Assembly (NCBI GenBank): GCA_944358685.1
Contig: CALVRQ010000063.1
Coordinates: forward strand, 1 to 17,714
Direction: 5' to 3'
Origin: an uncultured Bacilli bacterium
GTDB taxonomy: Bacteria; Bacillota_I; Bacilli_A; RF39; UBA660
DNA length: 17,714 bases
Position 1 is the stretch's first letter; each line of letters begins with the position of its first letter. This document shows, one piece after another, positions 6,970 to 13,130 of the stretch. Made by a program: the position numbers and the translations under genes. The notes under the pieces are model-generated. The model searched no databases, was not told the origin of the DNA, and was given only the letters and a program-made list of their open reading frames with translations.

Positions 6970-7884
6970 ATGTTAGAAAAAGAAAGATTTTTAGCTATAA
7001 AAAAATTAGCGCAAGATATTAGAGATGATAATAAAAAAATATTCAAATCATTTAAAAAATTACCAATTGATGAAGCTGTTAAAAGAAAAAATGAATTTAT
7101 TAATGCTGTAATTGAAAACATGGATATTGCTTTTAGTGATGGAGAACAAGGTAGGGAAGAAAAACAGATGTTTAGAGCAAATATCTTAATCCCTGATGAT
7201 AATGAATTTTTAGAAACCTACACTCAAGACAAAAATATTCTTAATTTAATGAATAAATATGCAGTAGGCATTGAAGACATCATGAGTAAAATTACTGAAC
7301 TAAATATCTATGGAAGATATCTAGAAGAAAATAGTAATGATTCAAGCGAATCAAACACTGTTGCAAGCGAACCAGAAATGCCAAGCGATGATACTAACTT
7401 TGTTGATGAAATGGTCAAAATTTCTCCAAAAGAAGCTGAAAGTTTATTAGATGAAATTGATAATCTTTCTAATGTTATGGAAGATTTAGACTTAGATTCT
7501 GCTCCAAAAGAGGTAAAACCAGAATTGTTAAAACCAGAGGCTCCTGCTGTAGAAGAACAGGCACCTGAGGAAGACTTAGATGAAGTAACATCAGCTGTAT
7601 CTAGTTTTGTTGATAAATTCGAAAACATGCAAAGTGAAATGGACGCTAAAGATGATAAAATCAGAAAATTACAACTAGAAATTGAAAAATTAGATCAATT
7701 AAATCATGAAATCACTAGTGATAAAGAAAATGCCATGAATGAAATTGCTAATCTAAAAACAGAAAATGATAAATATCGTGCGGATAATGAAAAATTACAA
7801 GAAATTAATAATAAATTAGAGGCAAAACTTGCTAAGACAGCTGAAATCATGAATAAAATATATAAAAGTATTTCTAAAAAATAA
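6970..7884 (+). CDS. Unrecognised coiled-coil protein downstream of efp
   Basis: I do not recognise this 304-residue protein. It has three parts. Residues 1-120 look like a folded, mostly helical domain with many charged residues. Residues about 120-205 are an acidic, Ser/Pro/Glu-rich, probably disordered linker. Residues about 206-300 are a long heptad-patterned coiled coil (KIRKLQLEIEKLDQLNHEI and so on) ending in a basic tail. No signal peptide or membrane segment is seen, so it is probably cytoplasmic. GAGGTGG precedes the ATG by 4-5 nt. It lies 29 nt after efp with no clear promoter between, and before a strong terminator, so it is the last gene of the rpmG-efp operon. A structural or scaffold role is possible from architecture only. 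Confidence 0.85.
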   Translation: MLEKERFLAIKKLAQDIRDDNKKIFKSFKKLPIDEAVKRKNEFINAVIENMDIAFSDGEQGREEKQMFRANILIPDDNEFLETYTQDKNILNLMNKYAVGIEDIMSKITELNIYGRYLEENSNDSSESNTVASEPEMPSDDTNFVDEMVKISPKEAESLLDEIDNLSNVMEDLDLDSAPKEVKPELLKPEAPAVEEQAPEEDLDEVTSAVSSFVDKFENMQSEMDAKDDKIRKLQLEIEKLDQLNHEITSDKENAMNEIANLKTENDKYRADNEKLQEINNKLEAKLAKTAEIMNKIYKSISKK

Positions 7885-7894
7885 TTTTATAACC

Positions 7895-7925
7895 AAAAGA
7901 CCCGGTAACCACACCAGGTCTTTTT
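7895..7925 (+). terminator. Rho-independent terminator shared by convergent genes
   Basis: AAAAGACC (7895-7902) pairs with GGTCTTTT (7917-7924); after one C/A mismatch, GGT (7904-7906) pairs with ACC (7913-7915) around a 6-nt loop. It is followed by T on the plus strand and by GGTCTTTT on the minus strand, so it can stop transcription from both sides. Confidence 0.85.
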
Positions 7926-8211
7926 ACATCATTTGATAATTTGAAGAATTATAATTATTAAAATTATTTTTATTAACCATATTTTCTAATCTAGTAACTC
8001 TTTGCTCCAAATTATTAACTTGATTAGTAAGATTATTCAAATCATTACTATTAATTGTACTTTGAACACTCGTTAAAGGCACATTAGTCATACCCATATT
8101 CATATTATTAGGCATTGGAATCATCTGACCAGGCATCACCATACCTCCGAAATTAGGTACCATCTGAGGATATACAGGGTAACCCATTCCACAATCGCGA
8201 TCTTTTTTCAT
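7924..8211 (-). CDS. Met/Asn/Pro-rich small protein, possible spore coat component
   Basis: Unrecognised 95-residue protein with 13 Met. The first 45 residues are Met-, Pro- and Gly-rich (for example MVMPGQMIPMPNNMNMGM). Residues about 56-80 form one coiled-coil segment (NDLNNLTNQVNNLEQRVTRL), and the tail is Asn/Tyr-rich (NNFNNYNSSNYQMM). The ATG at 8211 is chosen over an in-frame ATG at 8229 because AAAGGAG lies 8 nt before it, inside the longer frame. The composition is like that of small coat or crust proteins of spore formers, and a sigma-K-like promoter precedes it, so a coat role is a reasonable guess and nothing more. It shares its terminator with the convergent operon. Confidence 0.75.
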   Translation of the reverse strand: MKKDRDCGMGYPVYPQMVPNFGGMVMPGQMIPMPNNMNMGMTNVPLTSVQSTINSNDLNNLTNQVNNLEQRVTRLENMVNKNNFNNYNSSNYQMM

Positions 8212-8239
8212 TATGCATGCTCCTTTCATACTCTAATTA

Positions 8240-8265
8240 ATTATATGCTTTTGTTTATTTTTGGT
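8240..8265 (-). promoter_or_regulatory. Candidate late sporulation (sigma-K-like) promoter
   Basis: On the minus strand AC (8265-8264), 16 nt, then CATATAATT (8247-8239). This is close to the sigma-K pattern AC-N16/17-CATANNNTA, with one mismatch at the end. A sigma-A reading of TATAAT has no TTGACA-like -35 at any normal distance. Low information content; a guess supported by the coat-like gene it would drive. Confidence 0.35.
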
Positions 8266-8274
8266 GTGCGTTTA

Positions 8275-8283
8275 TGTTATAAT
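8275..8283 (+). promoter_or_regulatory. Extended -10 promoter of trmB
   Basis: TGTTATAAT is a perfect extended -10. No good -35 is seen. The -10 ends 16 nt before the trmB ATG, so the leader would be about 10 nt and the transcript would start at or inside the AAAGGTG. Confidence 0.6.
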
Positions 8284-8299
8284 ACTAAAGGTGATATGC

Positions 8300-8926
8300 A
8301 TGAGACTAAAAAACATCAAAGGAGCAAAAGAAAAAATAACTCTATCTCCTTATATAATTCAAACCCCTGAAAACTACAAAGGAAAATATAAAACTCTTTT
8401 TAACAATAATAATCAAATTCATTTAGAGATAGGTATGGGGAAAGGCGACTTTATAATTGAAATGGCCAAAAAGTATCCAAATATCAATTTTATTGGCATT
8501 GAAAAATTTGATAGTGTTATTCTAAGAGCCACTCAAAAACTAGAAAACATTAATTTACCTAATTTAAAACTAATTAGATTTGATGCTACTGAAATTGAAA
8601 ACATTTTTGATAAAGAAATTGATACAATTTATCTTAATTTTTCAGATCCGTGGCCAAAAAATCGTCATGAAGATAGAAGACTAACTAGTAAAAAATTTTT
8701 AGAAAGATATGATTCCATTTTTAAAGAAAAAAATCATATCATTCAAAAAACAGATAACAGACATCTTTTTGAATTTTCTTTAAAATCATTCACTAATTAT
8801 AATTATAAAATCAAAACCATTTCCTTAAATCTTCATAAAGATGAAATTGATAATGTTGAAACCGAATATGAAAAAAAATTTGTAAGTTTAGGCTATCCAA
8901 TATATATGGTTGAAGTAGAAAAGTAG
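8300..8926 (+). CDS. trmB: tRNA (guanine-N7-)-methyltransferase
   Basis: SAM-dependent enzyme that forms m7G46 in the variable loop of many tRNAs. The protein has 208 residues. The SAM-binding loop HLEIGMGKGDF spans 41-51, GIEKF (66-70) is the acidic strand end, and the family-specific FSDPWPKNRHEDRRL lies at 114-128, followed by KTDNRHLFEFS and the C-terminal ETEYEKKF (187-194) that contacts tRNA in the family. The frame is open from 8261, but the ATG at 8300 has AAAGGTG 6 nt upstream and gives the expected N-terminus (MRLKNIKGAKEKI). It is transcribed alone or reads into the next operon, as no terminator is visible after it. Confidence 0.96.
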   Translation: MRLKNIKGAKEKITLSPYIIQTPENYKGKYKTLFNNNNQIHLEIGMGKGDFIIEMAKKYPNINFIGIEKFDSVILRATQKLENINLPNLKLIRFDATEIENIFDKEIDTIYLNFSDPWPKNRHEDRRLTSKKFLERYDSIFKEKNHIIQKTDNRHLFEFSLKSFTNYNYKIKTISLNLHKDEIDNVETEYEKKFVSLGYPIYMVEVEK

Positions 8927-8933
8927 ACATAAT

Positions 8934-8945
8934 TTTACATGTAAA
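8934..8945. repeat. Perfect 12-bp palindrome between trmB and the lipoprotein gene
   Basis: TTTACATGTAAA is fully self-complementary and lies 36 nt upstream of the -10 of the next operon, where a repressor or activator could bind. A 12-bp AT-rich palindrome can also arise by chance. Confidence 0.4.
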
Positions 8946-8978
8946 CCAAGTGCTTTATTAGGAAATTTAAGCAAAATT

Positions 8979-8987
8979 TGATATAAT
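8979..8987 (+). promoter_or_regulatory. Extended -10 promoter of the lipoprotein/ytxH-like operon
   Basis: TGATATAAT is a perfect extended -10. No good -35 is visible. It lies 21 nt before the ATG of the lipoprotein gene. Confidence 0.6.
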
Positions 8988-9008
8988 CTATAGTAAGCAG
9001 GTGTGTAT

Positions 9009-9608
9009 ATGAAGAAAATAATTCTTTTAGGACTAATTACATTAATTCTAACCGGCTGTACCATCGTTAGAATTGACACAACTAGTATTGATAATATTGT
9101 GAGTGTTGTATTATCCAAAGAAAATACTTTGTATAACCGTGTGGGACGTGGATATAAGTATTATGTGCCAAGAGGAGTAACTTATATCGACAGTAGTGGA
9201 ACTAATGATAAATTATATTCAAATGGTGTGTATTATTATCTTTATCTAGACGAAATAAGTTATTACTATCAAAAATCAGTAAATTATAAAGTAGATAATA
9301 GTAAATATTATTCTAGAAAAATTAAAAATGGTGATAATATAGGTTATCTAGAAATAACTAAACAAGATGATTTATATTTAATCGAATTTGTTTATAACTA
9401 TGCGAGAATTGAAGCCTTAGTACCTGAGCAAGACATTAACGATACAGTTTTAAACAGTTCATACATTTTATCGACAATAAAATACAACAGTAATATAATA
9501 AAATTATCATTAGAAGACGACTTTTTAAAAAACAAGGAAGAAAAATATAACGTATTTAGTTCAAAAAATAATAACAATGATAGCTTCTTACGTTATGAAG
9601 AAAAGTAG
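9009..9608 (+). CDS. Predicted lipoprotein of unknown function
   Basis: Protein of 199 residues with a short lipoprotein signal peptide: MKKIILLGLITLILTGC, with the lipobox LTGC and lipidated Cys17. The mature part is unusually Tyr-rich (clusters such as VYYYLYLDEISYYYQ) and looks mostly beta-stranded, ending in an Asn/Lys/Glu-rich tail. I recognise no family. It should sit on the outer face of the membrane. The GTG at 9003 is in frame, but AGGTG (8999-9003) serves the ATG at 9009 with 5 nt spacing. It opens a four-gene operon and is followed after 12 nt by a protein with a probable membrane-associating N-terminus, so it may be the outer part of an envelope complex (inference). Confidence 0.88.
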   Translation: MKKIILLGLITLILTGCTIVRIDTTSIDNIVSVVLSKENTLYNRVGRGYKYYVPRGVTYIDSSGTNDKLYSNGVYYYLYLDEISYYYQKSVNYKVDNSKYYSRKIKNGDNIGYLEITKQDDLYLIEFVYNYARIEALVPEQDINDTVLNSSYILSTIKYNSNIIKLSLEDDFLKNKEEKYNVFSSKNNNNDSFLRYEEK

Positions 9609-9620
9609 AGGTGTATTAAA

Positions 9621-10427
9621 ATGGGACTAATGGATAAATTTAAAAATTTATTTACTGAAGAAGTTGAAGTAGAAGAACCTGAAACAAAAAAAGAAGGAGT
9701 ACAAAAAGAAGTAATTCAAGTGGAAATTCCTTCACCAAAAAAAGCTCGCTCTGACAAATATGAAGACGTAGTAAAAGAAGAAGTCAAAGAAGAAATTGTA
9801 CCCGAACCTGCCAAAAGTGAATACAAATTTCCATTTTTTGATGATAATGACTTTGATACAATTGATGTTAAACCAGAGCCAAAAGAAGAAAAAAGGACAA
9901 GAACTCAAAAGAAAGAAGTCTATAATCCACCAAAAGAAGAAAAGAGAGTCTTTAGACCATCACCTATCATCTCACCAGTCTATGGAATTTTAGACAAAGG
10001 TTATCAGAAAGATGAATATAACTCAAAAACTGAAGGACGTTCTTCATATTATAGTTCAAAAGAAGCTAATGTTGATGCCATCAGAAATAAAGCCTATGGA
10101 GGTCTAGAAGCCGATATTGAAACAACCTTATTTGGTGGTAATAGAGTACTTTTTAGTGACGAAGAAAAAAAACAAGAACCAAAGAAGTCAGAAAAAACTA
10201 TAGAAAAAACAAAATCAATTGCTAAAGATGACTTTGATTTTGGAGCTAGTACTATCTCTGAGAAGCCAAGACATGGTGCACTAAATGAAGATGACCTAAC
10301 CGATTTATTAGAAGAAGAAATGGACAAGCCAGTTGAAGGAGAAAAACAAAAAAAAGCTCCAAGAAAAATTAGTGACAAAGAATTATTTAGTATGATTGAT
10401 TCATTATATGAAAAGGGGAATAAATAA
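9621..10427 (+). CDS. Disordered charged protein with amphipathic N-terminus and SPVYG motif
   Basis: Unrecognised 268-residue cytoplasmic protein. The first 12 residues, MGLMDKFKNLFT, form a short amphipathic helix like the membrane-targeting tip of SepF. Most of the rest is Lys/Glu/Pro-rich and probably disordered. Three short islands look ordered: SEYKFPFFDDNDFDTI (66-81), FRPSPIISPVYGIL (111-124) and the C-terminal helix ISDKELFSMIDSLYEKG (250-266). Such islands in a flexible chain are typical of proteins that bind several partners. GAGGTG stands 7 nt before the ATG. It overlaps the next gene by 1 nt (TAATG). A cell-division or envelope scaffold role is suggested by the SepF-like tip and by the neighbours, but I cannot assign a family. 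Confidence 0.85.
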   Translation: MGLMDKFKNLFTEEVEVEEPETKKEGVQKEVIQVEIPSPKKARSDKYEDVVKEEVKEEIVPEPAKSEYKFPFFDDNDFDTIDVKPEPKEEKRTRTQKKEVYNPPKEEKRVFRPSPIISPVYGILDKGYQKDEYNSKTEGRSSYYSSKEANVDAIRNKAYGGLEADIETTLFGGNRVLFSDEEKKQEPKKSEKTIEKTKSIAKDDFDFGASTISEKPRHGALNEDDLTDLLEEEMDKPVEGEKQKKAPRKISDKELFSMIDSLYEKGNK

Positions 10428-10720
10428 TGATGATTAGTTTTGCTGATGTATTATCTATATTTTTTTACATATTATTAATTGTATTAGTAATTGCCTTAAT
10501 AATTTTAGTTATCAATGCCATAAAAACCTTAGATAAAATTGATAGACTAGTTGACGATGTTACTCAAAAGTCAAATAAATTAAATGGCCTATTTAATATA
10601 ATTGATAATACCACTGATGCCGTAGTTGGCTTCAGCGATACAATTGTAAATTTTTTATCGACTTCAATCGGTAAAATATTTAATAGAAAGAAGGAAAGTG
10701 AAAATGACGAAGAAAAGTAA
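10427..10720 (+). CDS. DUF948 (YtxG-like) membrane protein
   Basis: Protein of 97 residues with one long membrane segment at about 9-32 (FFYILLIVLVIALIILVINA), followed by a helical cytoplasmic part with the KTLDKIDRLVDDVTQKSNKL pattern seen in DUF948 proteins, and a basic/acidic tail. Shorter than Bacillus YtxG. Its ATG overlaps the upstream stop by 1 nt, with AAAAGGGG 8 nt before it, and its end overlaps the next gene by 17 nt, so translation is coupled. DUF948 next to a YtxH-like gene is the arrangement known from Bacillus ytxG-ytxH, a stress-induced pair of unknown molecular function. Family call is good; function unknown. Confidence 0.85.
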   Translation: MMISFADVLSIFFYILLIVLVIALIILVINAIKTLDKIDRLVDDVTQKSNKLNGLFNIIDNTTDAVVGFSDTIVNFLSTSIGKIFNRKKESENDEEK

Positions 10721-11114
10721 AGGAATTGGTAAATTTGTTGTTGGCGCTGGAGTCGGTGCCGCTTTAGGACTACTATTTGCTCCTAAAAAAGGCTCAGAAA
10801 CAAGAGAAGATTTAAAAAAAATGTTTGATGACTTAGTGGCTAAAGTAAAAAATATTGATATGGATGATGTAAGAGAAACTGTCGAAGCCAAAATTGAAGA
10901 ATTAAAAGAAGGAATAGCTGAATTAGATAAAGAAACAGTTCTTGAAGAAGCAAAAAAGAAAGCAAAAAAGCTTAGAGATGCTGCCGAAGAACTAGTCAAC
11001 TATACCATTGAAAAAGGCACTCCAGTTATTGAAAAATCAGCAAACGCCATCAAAAAGAAAGTAATCGAAGTTTCTAAAAATGTAACAGAAAAATTAGAGA
11101 AGGAAACAAAATAG
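10704..11114 (+). CDS. YtxH-like protein
   Basis: Protein of 136 residues. The N-terminal segment GIGKFVVGAGVGAALGLLFAPKKGSETRE (about 6-34) is the hallmark of YtxH: a short Gly/Ala-rich membrane segment followed by LLFAPKKG.ETR. The rest is a long Lys/Glu/Ala amphipathic helix of repeated VKNIDMDDVRETVEAKIEELK type, as in apolipoprotein- or LEA-like proteins. A GTG at 10698 is in frame; the ATG at 10704 is preferred because AAGGA is 8 nt upstream. It overlaps the DUF948 gene by 17 nt. Probably membrane-tethered and linked to envelope stress by analogy with Bacillus. Last gene of the operon, ending in a strong hairpin that includes its stop codon. Confidence 0.9.
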   Translation: MTKKSKGIGKFVVGAGVGAALGLLFAPKKGSETREDLKKMFDDLVAKVKNIDMDDVRETVEAKIEELKEGIAELDKETVLEEAKKKAKKLRDAAEELVNYTIEKGTPVIEKSANAIKKKVIEVSKNVTEKLEKETK

Positions 11115-11135
11115 TCACTTCGGTGATTATTTTTT
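11108..11135 (+). terminator. UUCG-loop terminator after the ytxH-like gene
   Basis: AATAGTCAC (11110-11118) pairs with GTGATTATT (11123-11131), one G-T wobble, around the very stable tetraloop TTCG closed by C-G, then a T-tract to 11135. Extra A-T pairs extend the stem to 11108. The yqeG-like gene begins only 6 nt after the T-tract. Confidence 0.85.
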
Positions 11136-11140
11136 ATGCA

Positions 11141-11725
11141 ATGAAATTAAAACATATTTTAATGCTAAAAACATTTATTAAAGTAATGTTAGGCTCTAAA
11201 AGTGAAATATCCGCGATTACTCCAGATAGTTACTATCCAAACATATATGAAATAGATTATTCTAAACTAAAAGAAAATAACTATAGTACATTATTATTTG
11301 ATATTGATAATACCATTGCCAAAGTTGATGACTTAAATGTACCCCAAAAAACAATAGAATTATTTGATAGGTTAAAAAAATTAAATTTTAAAATATTACT
11401 TATATCTAACAATCACCAAGAAAGAGTCATACCTATATCAAAAAAACTAGATGTTCCAGCTTTAAGTGAAGCTAAAAAACCTGAAAAAAAACCTTATGAA
11501 CAAGCTCTAAAACAGTTAAACTCCAAAAAAGAAAATGCCGTAGCCATCGGTGATCAATTACTTTCTGATATTATTGGCGCTAAAAAAAATGGAATTAAAG
11601 CTATATTAGTTGACCAACTATCAAATGAAAACAACATTAAAACCGGTATGGCCCAAAAACTTCAAAAACATATTATAAAAAAATTAACAAAAGAAAATAA
11701 ATTCAGATATAAAAAATATTATTAA
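11141..11725 (+). CDS. YqeG-family HAD IIIA-type phosphatase
   Basis: Haloacid-dehalogenase hydrolase of 194 residues. Motif I is TLLFDIDNTIAKVDD with nucleophile Asp54 and acid/base Asp56; motif II is ILLISNN; motif III lies in KKPEKKPYEQAL; motif IV is AIGDQLLSDIIGAKKNG with the metal-binding acidic residues. The spacing, and the P.SYYPNIYEIDY run before motif I, fit the YqeG family, whose substrate is not known to me. The start is uncertain: the frame is open from a GTG at 11123, which lies inside the upstream terminator; ATG 11141 and ATG 11162 are alternatives. No Shine-Dalgarno sits at a normal distance from 11141. In Bacillus the gene is followed by yqeH; here it is not. The terminator at 11751 closes it. 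Confidence 0.9.
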   Translation: MKLKHILMLKTFIKVMLGSKSEISAITPDSYYPNIYEIDYSKLKENNYSTLLFDIDNTIAKVDDLNVPQKTIELFDRLKKLNFKILLISNNHQERVIPISKKLDVPALSEAKKPEKKPYEQALKQLNSKKENAVAIGDQLLSDIIGAKKNGIKAILVDQLSNENNIKTGMAQKLQKHIIKKLTKENKFRYKKYY

Positions 11726-11750
11726 TACTATAAAATAGTAATTCATAAAT

Positions 11751-11784
11751 AAAGATGAACGTCGCTCTCATCTTTTTATTTTTT
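11751..11784 (+). terminator. Rho-independent terminator after the yqeG-like gene
   Basis: AAAGATGA (11751-11758) pairs with TCATCTTT (11768-11775), 9-nt loop, followed by a T-rich tract to 11784. A second, loop-3 inverted repeat (TACTAT/ATAGTA, 11726-11740) lies just upstream. Confidence 0.8.
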
Positions 11785-11791
11785 CAACATC

Positions 11792-11819
11792 TTGACAAAA
11801 AAACTAATCAGTCTATTAT
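11792..11819 (+). promoter_or_regulatory. Consensus sigma-A promoter without an obvious gene
   Basis: Perfect TTGACA (11792-11797), 16 nt, TATTAT (11814-11819). This is the best -35 in the window. The next gene starts at 11981 and has a promoter of its own, so this one makes either a long leader or a small RNA. Confidence 0.65.
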
Positions 11820-11936
11820 TGTAAAATGAATTATACTAAAAGTAGATATAAGTTTAAAAAACTATAATAGTTTAGTATGTTAGAAATAGTATTACAAATA
11901 AAAGAAAATTAAACAATCATTAAAGCAAAATTTATT
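11820..11936 (+). other. Gene-free segment with possible RNA structure
   Basis: Transcript from the 11792 promoter would begin near 11826. ATACTAAA (11833-11840) can pair with TTTAGTAT (11871-11878), enclosing a smaller hairpin AGTTT/AAACT (11851-11863). No T-tract follows, so no terminator is visible. A 13-codon frame (11826-11867) begins at the predicted transcript start but has no ribosome binding site. I cannot assign it to a known RNA class. Confidence 0.3.
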
Positions 11937-11963
11937 TTGACTTTAGTCCATATGTGATACAAT
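11937..11963 (+). promoter_or_regulatory. Promoter of the ProXp-ala-like gene
   Basis: TTGACT (11937-11942), 15 nt, TACAAT (11958-11963), with TG one base before the -10. The -10 ends 17 nt before the ATG, giving a leader of about 10 nt that starts at the AGGTG. Confidence 0.65.
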
Positions 11964-11980
11964 ATAAATAGGTGATAAAA

Positions 11981-12457
11981 ATGAAAGAAGTATTAGAAAC
12001 ATTAAAAAACATGAATATAAATTATAAAATTGTAAACCACCCTCCCGCATACACAACTGAACTTGCTGATGAATATGTCTCAGGCCACGAAGGAGTACTT
12101 TCTAAAACTTTGTTTTTAGCCGGTAAAAAAGACCGTAATTATTATTTAATTATTTTAGATGATCATAAAAAAGTTGATTTGAAACAATTAGGTCAATTAA
12201 CAAATGATAGATTACATTTCGCAAGTGAAGAAGCCCTTCAAAATAAAATGCAATTAAAACCAGGAATAGTTTCACTATTTGGACTTATCAACAATAAAGA
12301 AAAAGATATTCAAGTATATATTGATAAAGAACTTTTAAATGAAAAAATTATAACTTTTCACCCAAACGAAAACATTGCTACTGTTTTTATATCTATTGAT
12401 GACATGTTCAAATTTTTAGATAATCTAAATTTCCCTTATAAAATTATAGATTTATAA
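11981..12457 (+). CDS. Prolyl-tRNA editing protein, ProXp-ala (PrdX/YbaK family)
   Basis: Free-standing trans-editing deacylase of the INS/YbaK superfamily, expected to clear Ala mischarged on tRNA-Pro. The protein has 158 residues. NHPPAYTTELADEY (19-32) is the usual substrate-pocket stretch, and SKTLFLAGKKDRNYYLI (41-57) contains Lys42, corresponding to the key Lys of the family. DDHKKVDLKQL, LHFASEEAL, PGIVSLFGLINN and FHPNENIATVFIS complete the PrdX-type pattern. PG.VS.FGL.N favours ProXp-ala over YbaK or bacterial ProRS insertion domains. Residual uncertainty is over substrate, not superfamily. The GTG at 11972 is in frame, but AGGTG (11970-11974) fits the ATG at 11981 with 6 nt spacing. 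Confidence 0.9.
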   Translation: MKEVLETLKNMNINYKIVNHPPAYTTELADEYVSGHEGVLSKTLFLAGKKDRNYYLIILDDHKKVDLKQLGQLTNDRLHFASEEALQNKMQLKPGIVSLFGLINNKEKDIQVYIDKELLNEKIITFHPNENIATVFISIDDMFKFLDNLNFPYKIIDL

Positions 12458-12467
12458 AATCAAGATG

Positions 12468-12476
12468 TGCTATAAT
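12468..12476 (+). promoter_or_regulatory. Extended -10 promoter of rnhB
   Basis: TGCTATAAT is a perfect extended -10. No -35 is evident. It ends 23 nt before the rnhB ATG. Confidence 0.55.
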
Positions 12477-12499
12477 CATATACGAAAGTAGGAACAAAC

Positions 12500-13129
12500 A
12501 TGGATTTATGGCAATATGAAAAAGAATTAAAAAATAAAGGCATAAACATTATTGGTGGAACCGATGAAGCTGGTAGAGGACCACTTTTTGGACCTGTTGT
12601 TGCTGCTTGTGTTGTTTTGCCTGATAACTTTGAATTAGAAGGATTAAACGATTCTAAAAAACTAAGTGAAAAAAAACGAAATAATTTTTATGAATATTTA
12701 ATCAAAAATACAATTTATGGAATTGGTATAGTATCTCCAGAAGAAATAGATAAAATAAACATCTATGAAGCAAGTAGGCAAGCGATGATTAAGGCAATTA
12801 AAAAGGTTCAAAAACAAATAAATCTTGAATACGTCTTGTCAGATGCCATGCCAATAGATATTGACATTCCAGTCATGCCAATTATTAAAGGCGATGCTAA
12901 AAGTATGTCCATTGCTGCTGCTAGTGTCATTGCCAAAGTTACTAGGGATAATATTCTGTATGAAATTGACAAAAAACACCCAGAATATGGCTTTAAAAAT
13001 CATAAAGGATATCCCACAAAAAAACATTTTGAAGCCATTGAAAAATATGGATTAATAGAAGGATATCGCAAAACATATGGACCAGTTCAAAATTATATTG
13101 AAACAGGTCACTGCAAGAAAGGAAACTAA
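12500..13129 (+). CDS. rnhB: Ribonuclease HII
   Basis: Cuts RNA in RNA-DNA hybrids and starts removal of single ribonucleotides from DNA. The protein has 209 residues. GGTDEAGRGPLFGPVVAA (19-36) holds Asp22 and Glu23; LNDSKKLSEKKR follows; Asp115 in LSDAMP and Asp150 in TRDNIL complete the DEDD catalytic set. GDAKSMSIAAASVIAKVTRD and YGFKNHKGYPTKKH are typical RNase HII blocks. The ribosome binding site is weaker than its neighbours' (AGGA, 6 nt before the ATG). It begins a three-gene cluster: a 69-residue gene starts 1 nt after its stop, and that gene overlaps the MBL gene. Confidence 0.97.
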   Translation: MDLWQYEKELKNKGINIIGGTDEAGRGPLFGPVVAACVVLPDNFELEGLNDSKKLSEKKRNNFYEYLIKNTIYGIGIVSPEEIDKINIYEASRQAMIKAIKKVQKQINLEYVLSDAMPIDIDIPVMPIIKGDAKSMSIAAASVIAKVTRDNILYEIDKKHPEYGFKNHKGYPTKKHFEAIEKYGLIEGYRKTYGPVQNYIETGHCKKGN

Positions 13130-13130
13130 T

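Noticed and set aside
7308..7628. Minus-strand Ser-rich frame of 106 codons inside the coiled-coil gene
   Set aside because: Antisense of an acidic linker (GAA/GAT read back as TTC/ATC/TCA); no start signals.
10094..10999. Minus-strand Ser/Phe-rich frames opposite the disordered protein and YtxH genes
   Set aside because: Composition is that expected of antisense to Lys/Glu-rich genes, and no Shine-Dalgarno precedes them.
11798..11830. TetR-type operator overlapping the 11792 promoter (ACTAATCAGT)
   Set aside because: Only a weak, interrupted symmetry is visible and no regulator gene is nearby.
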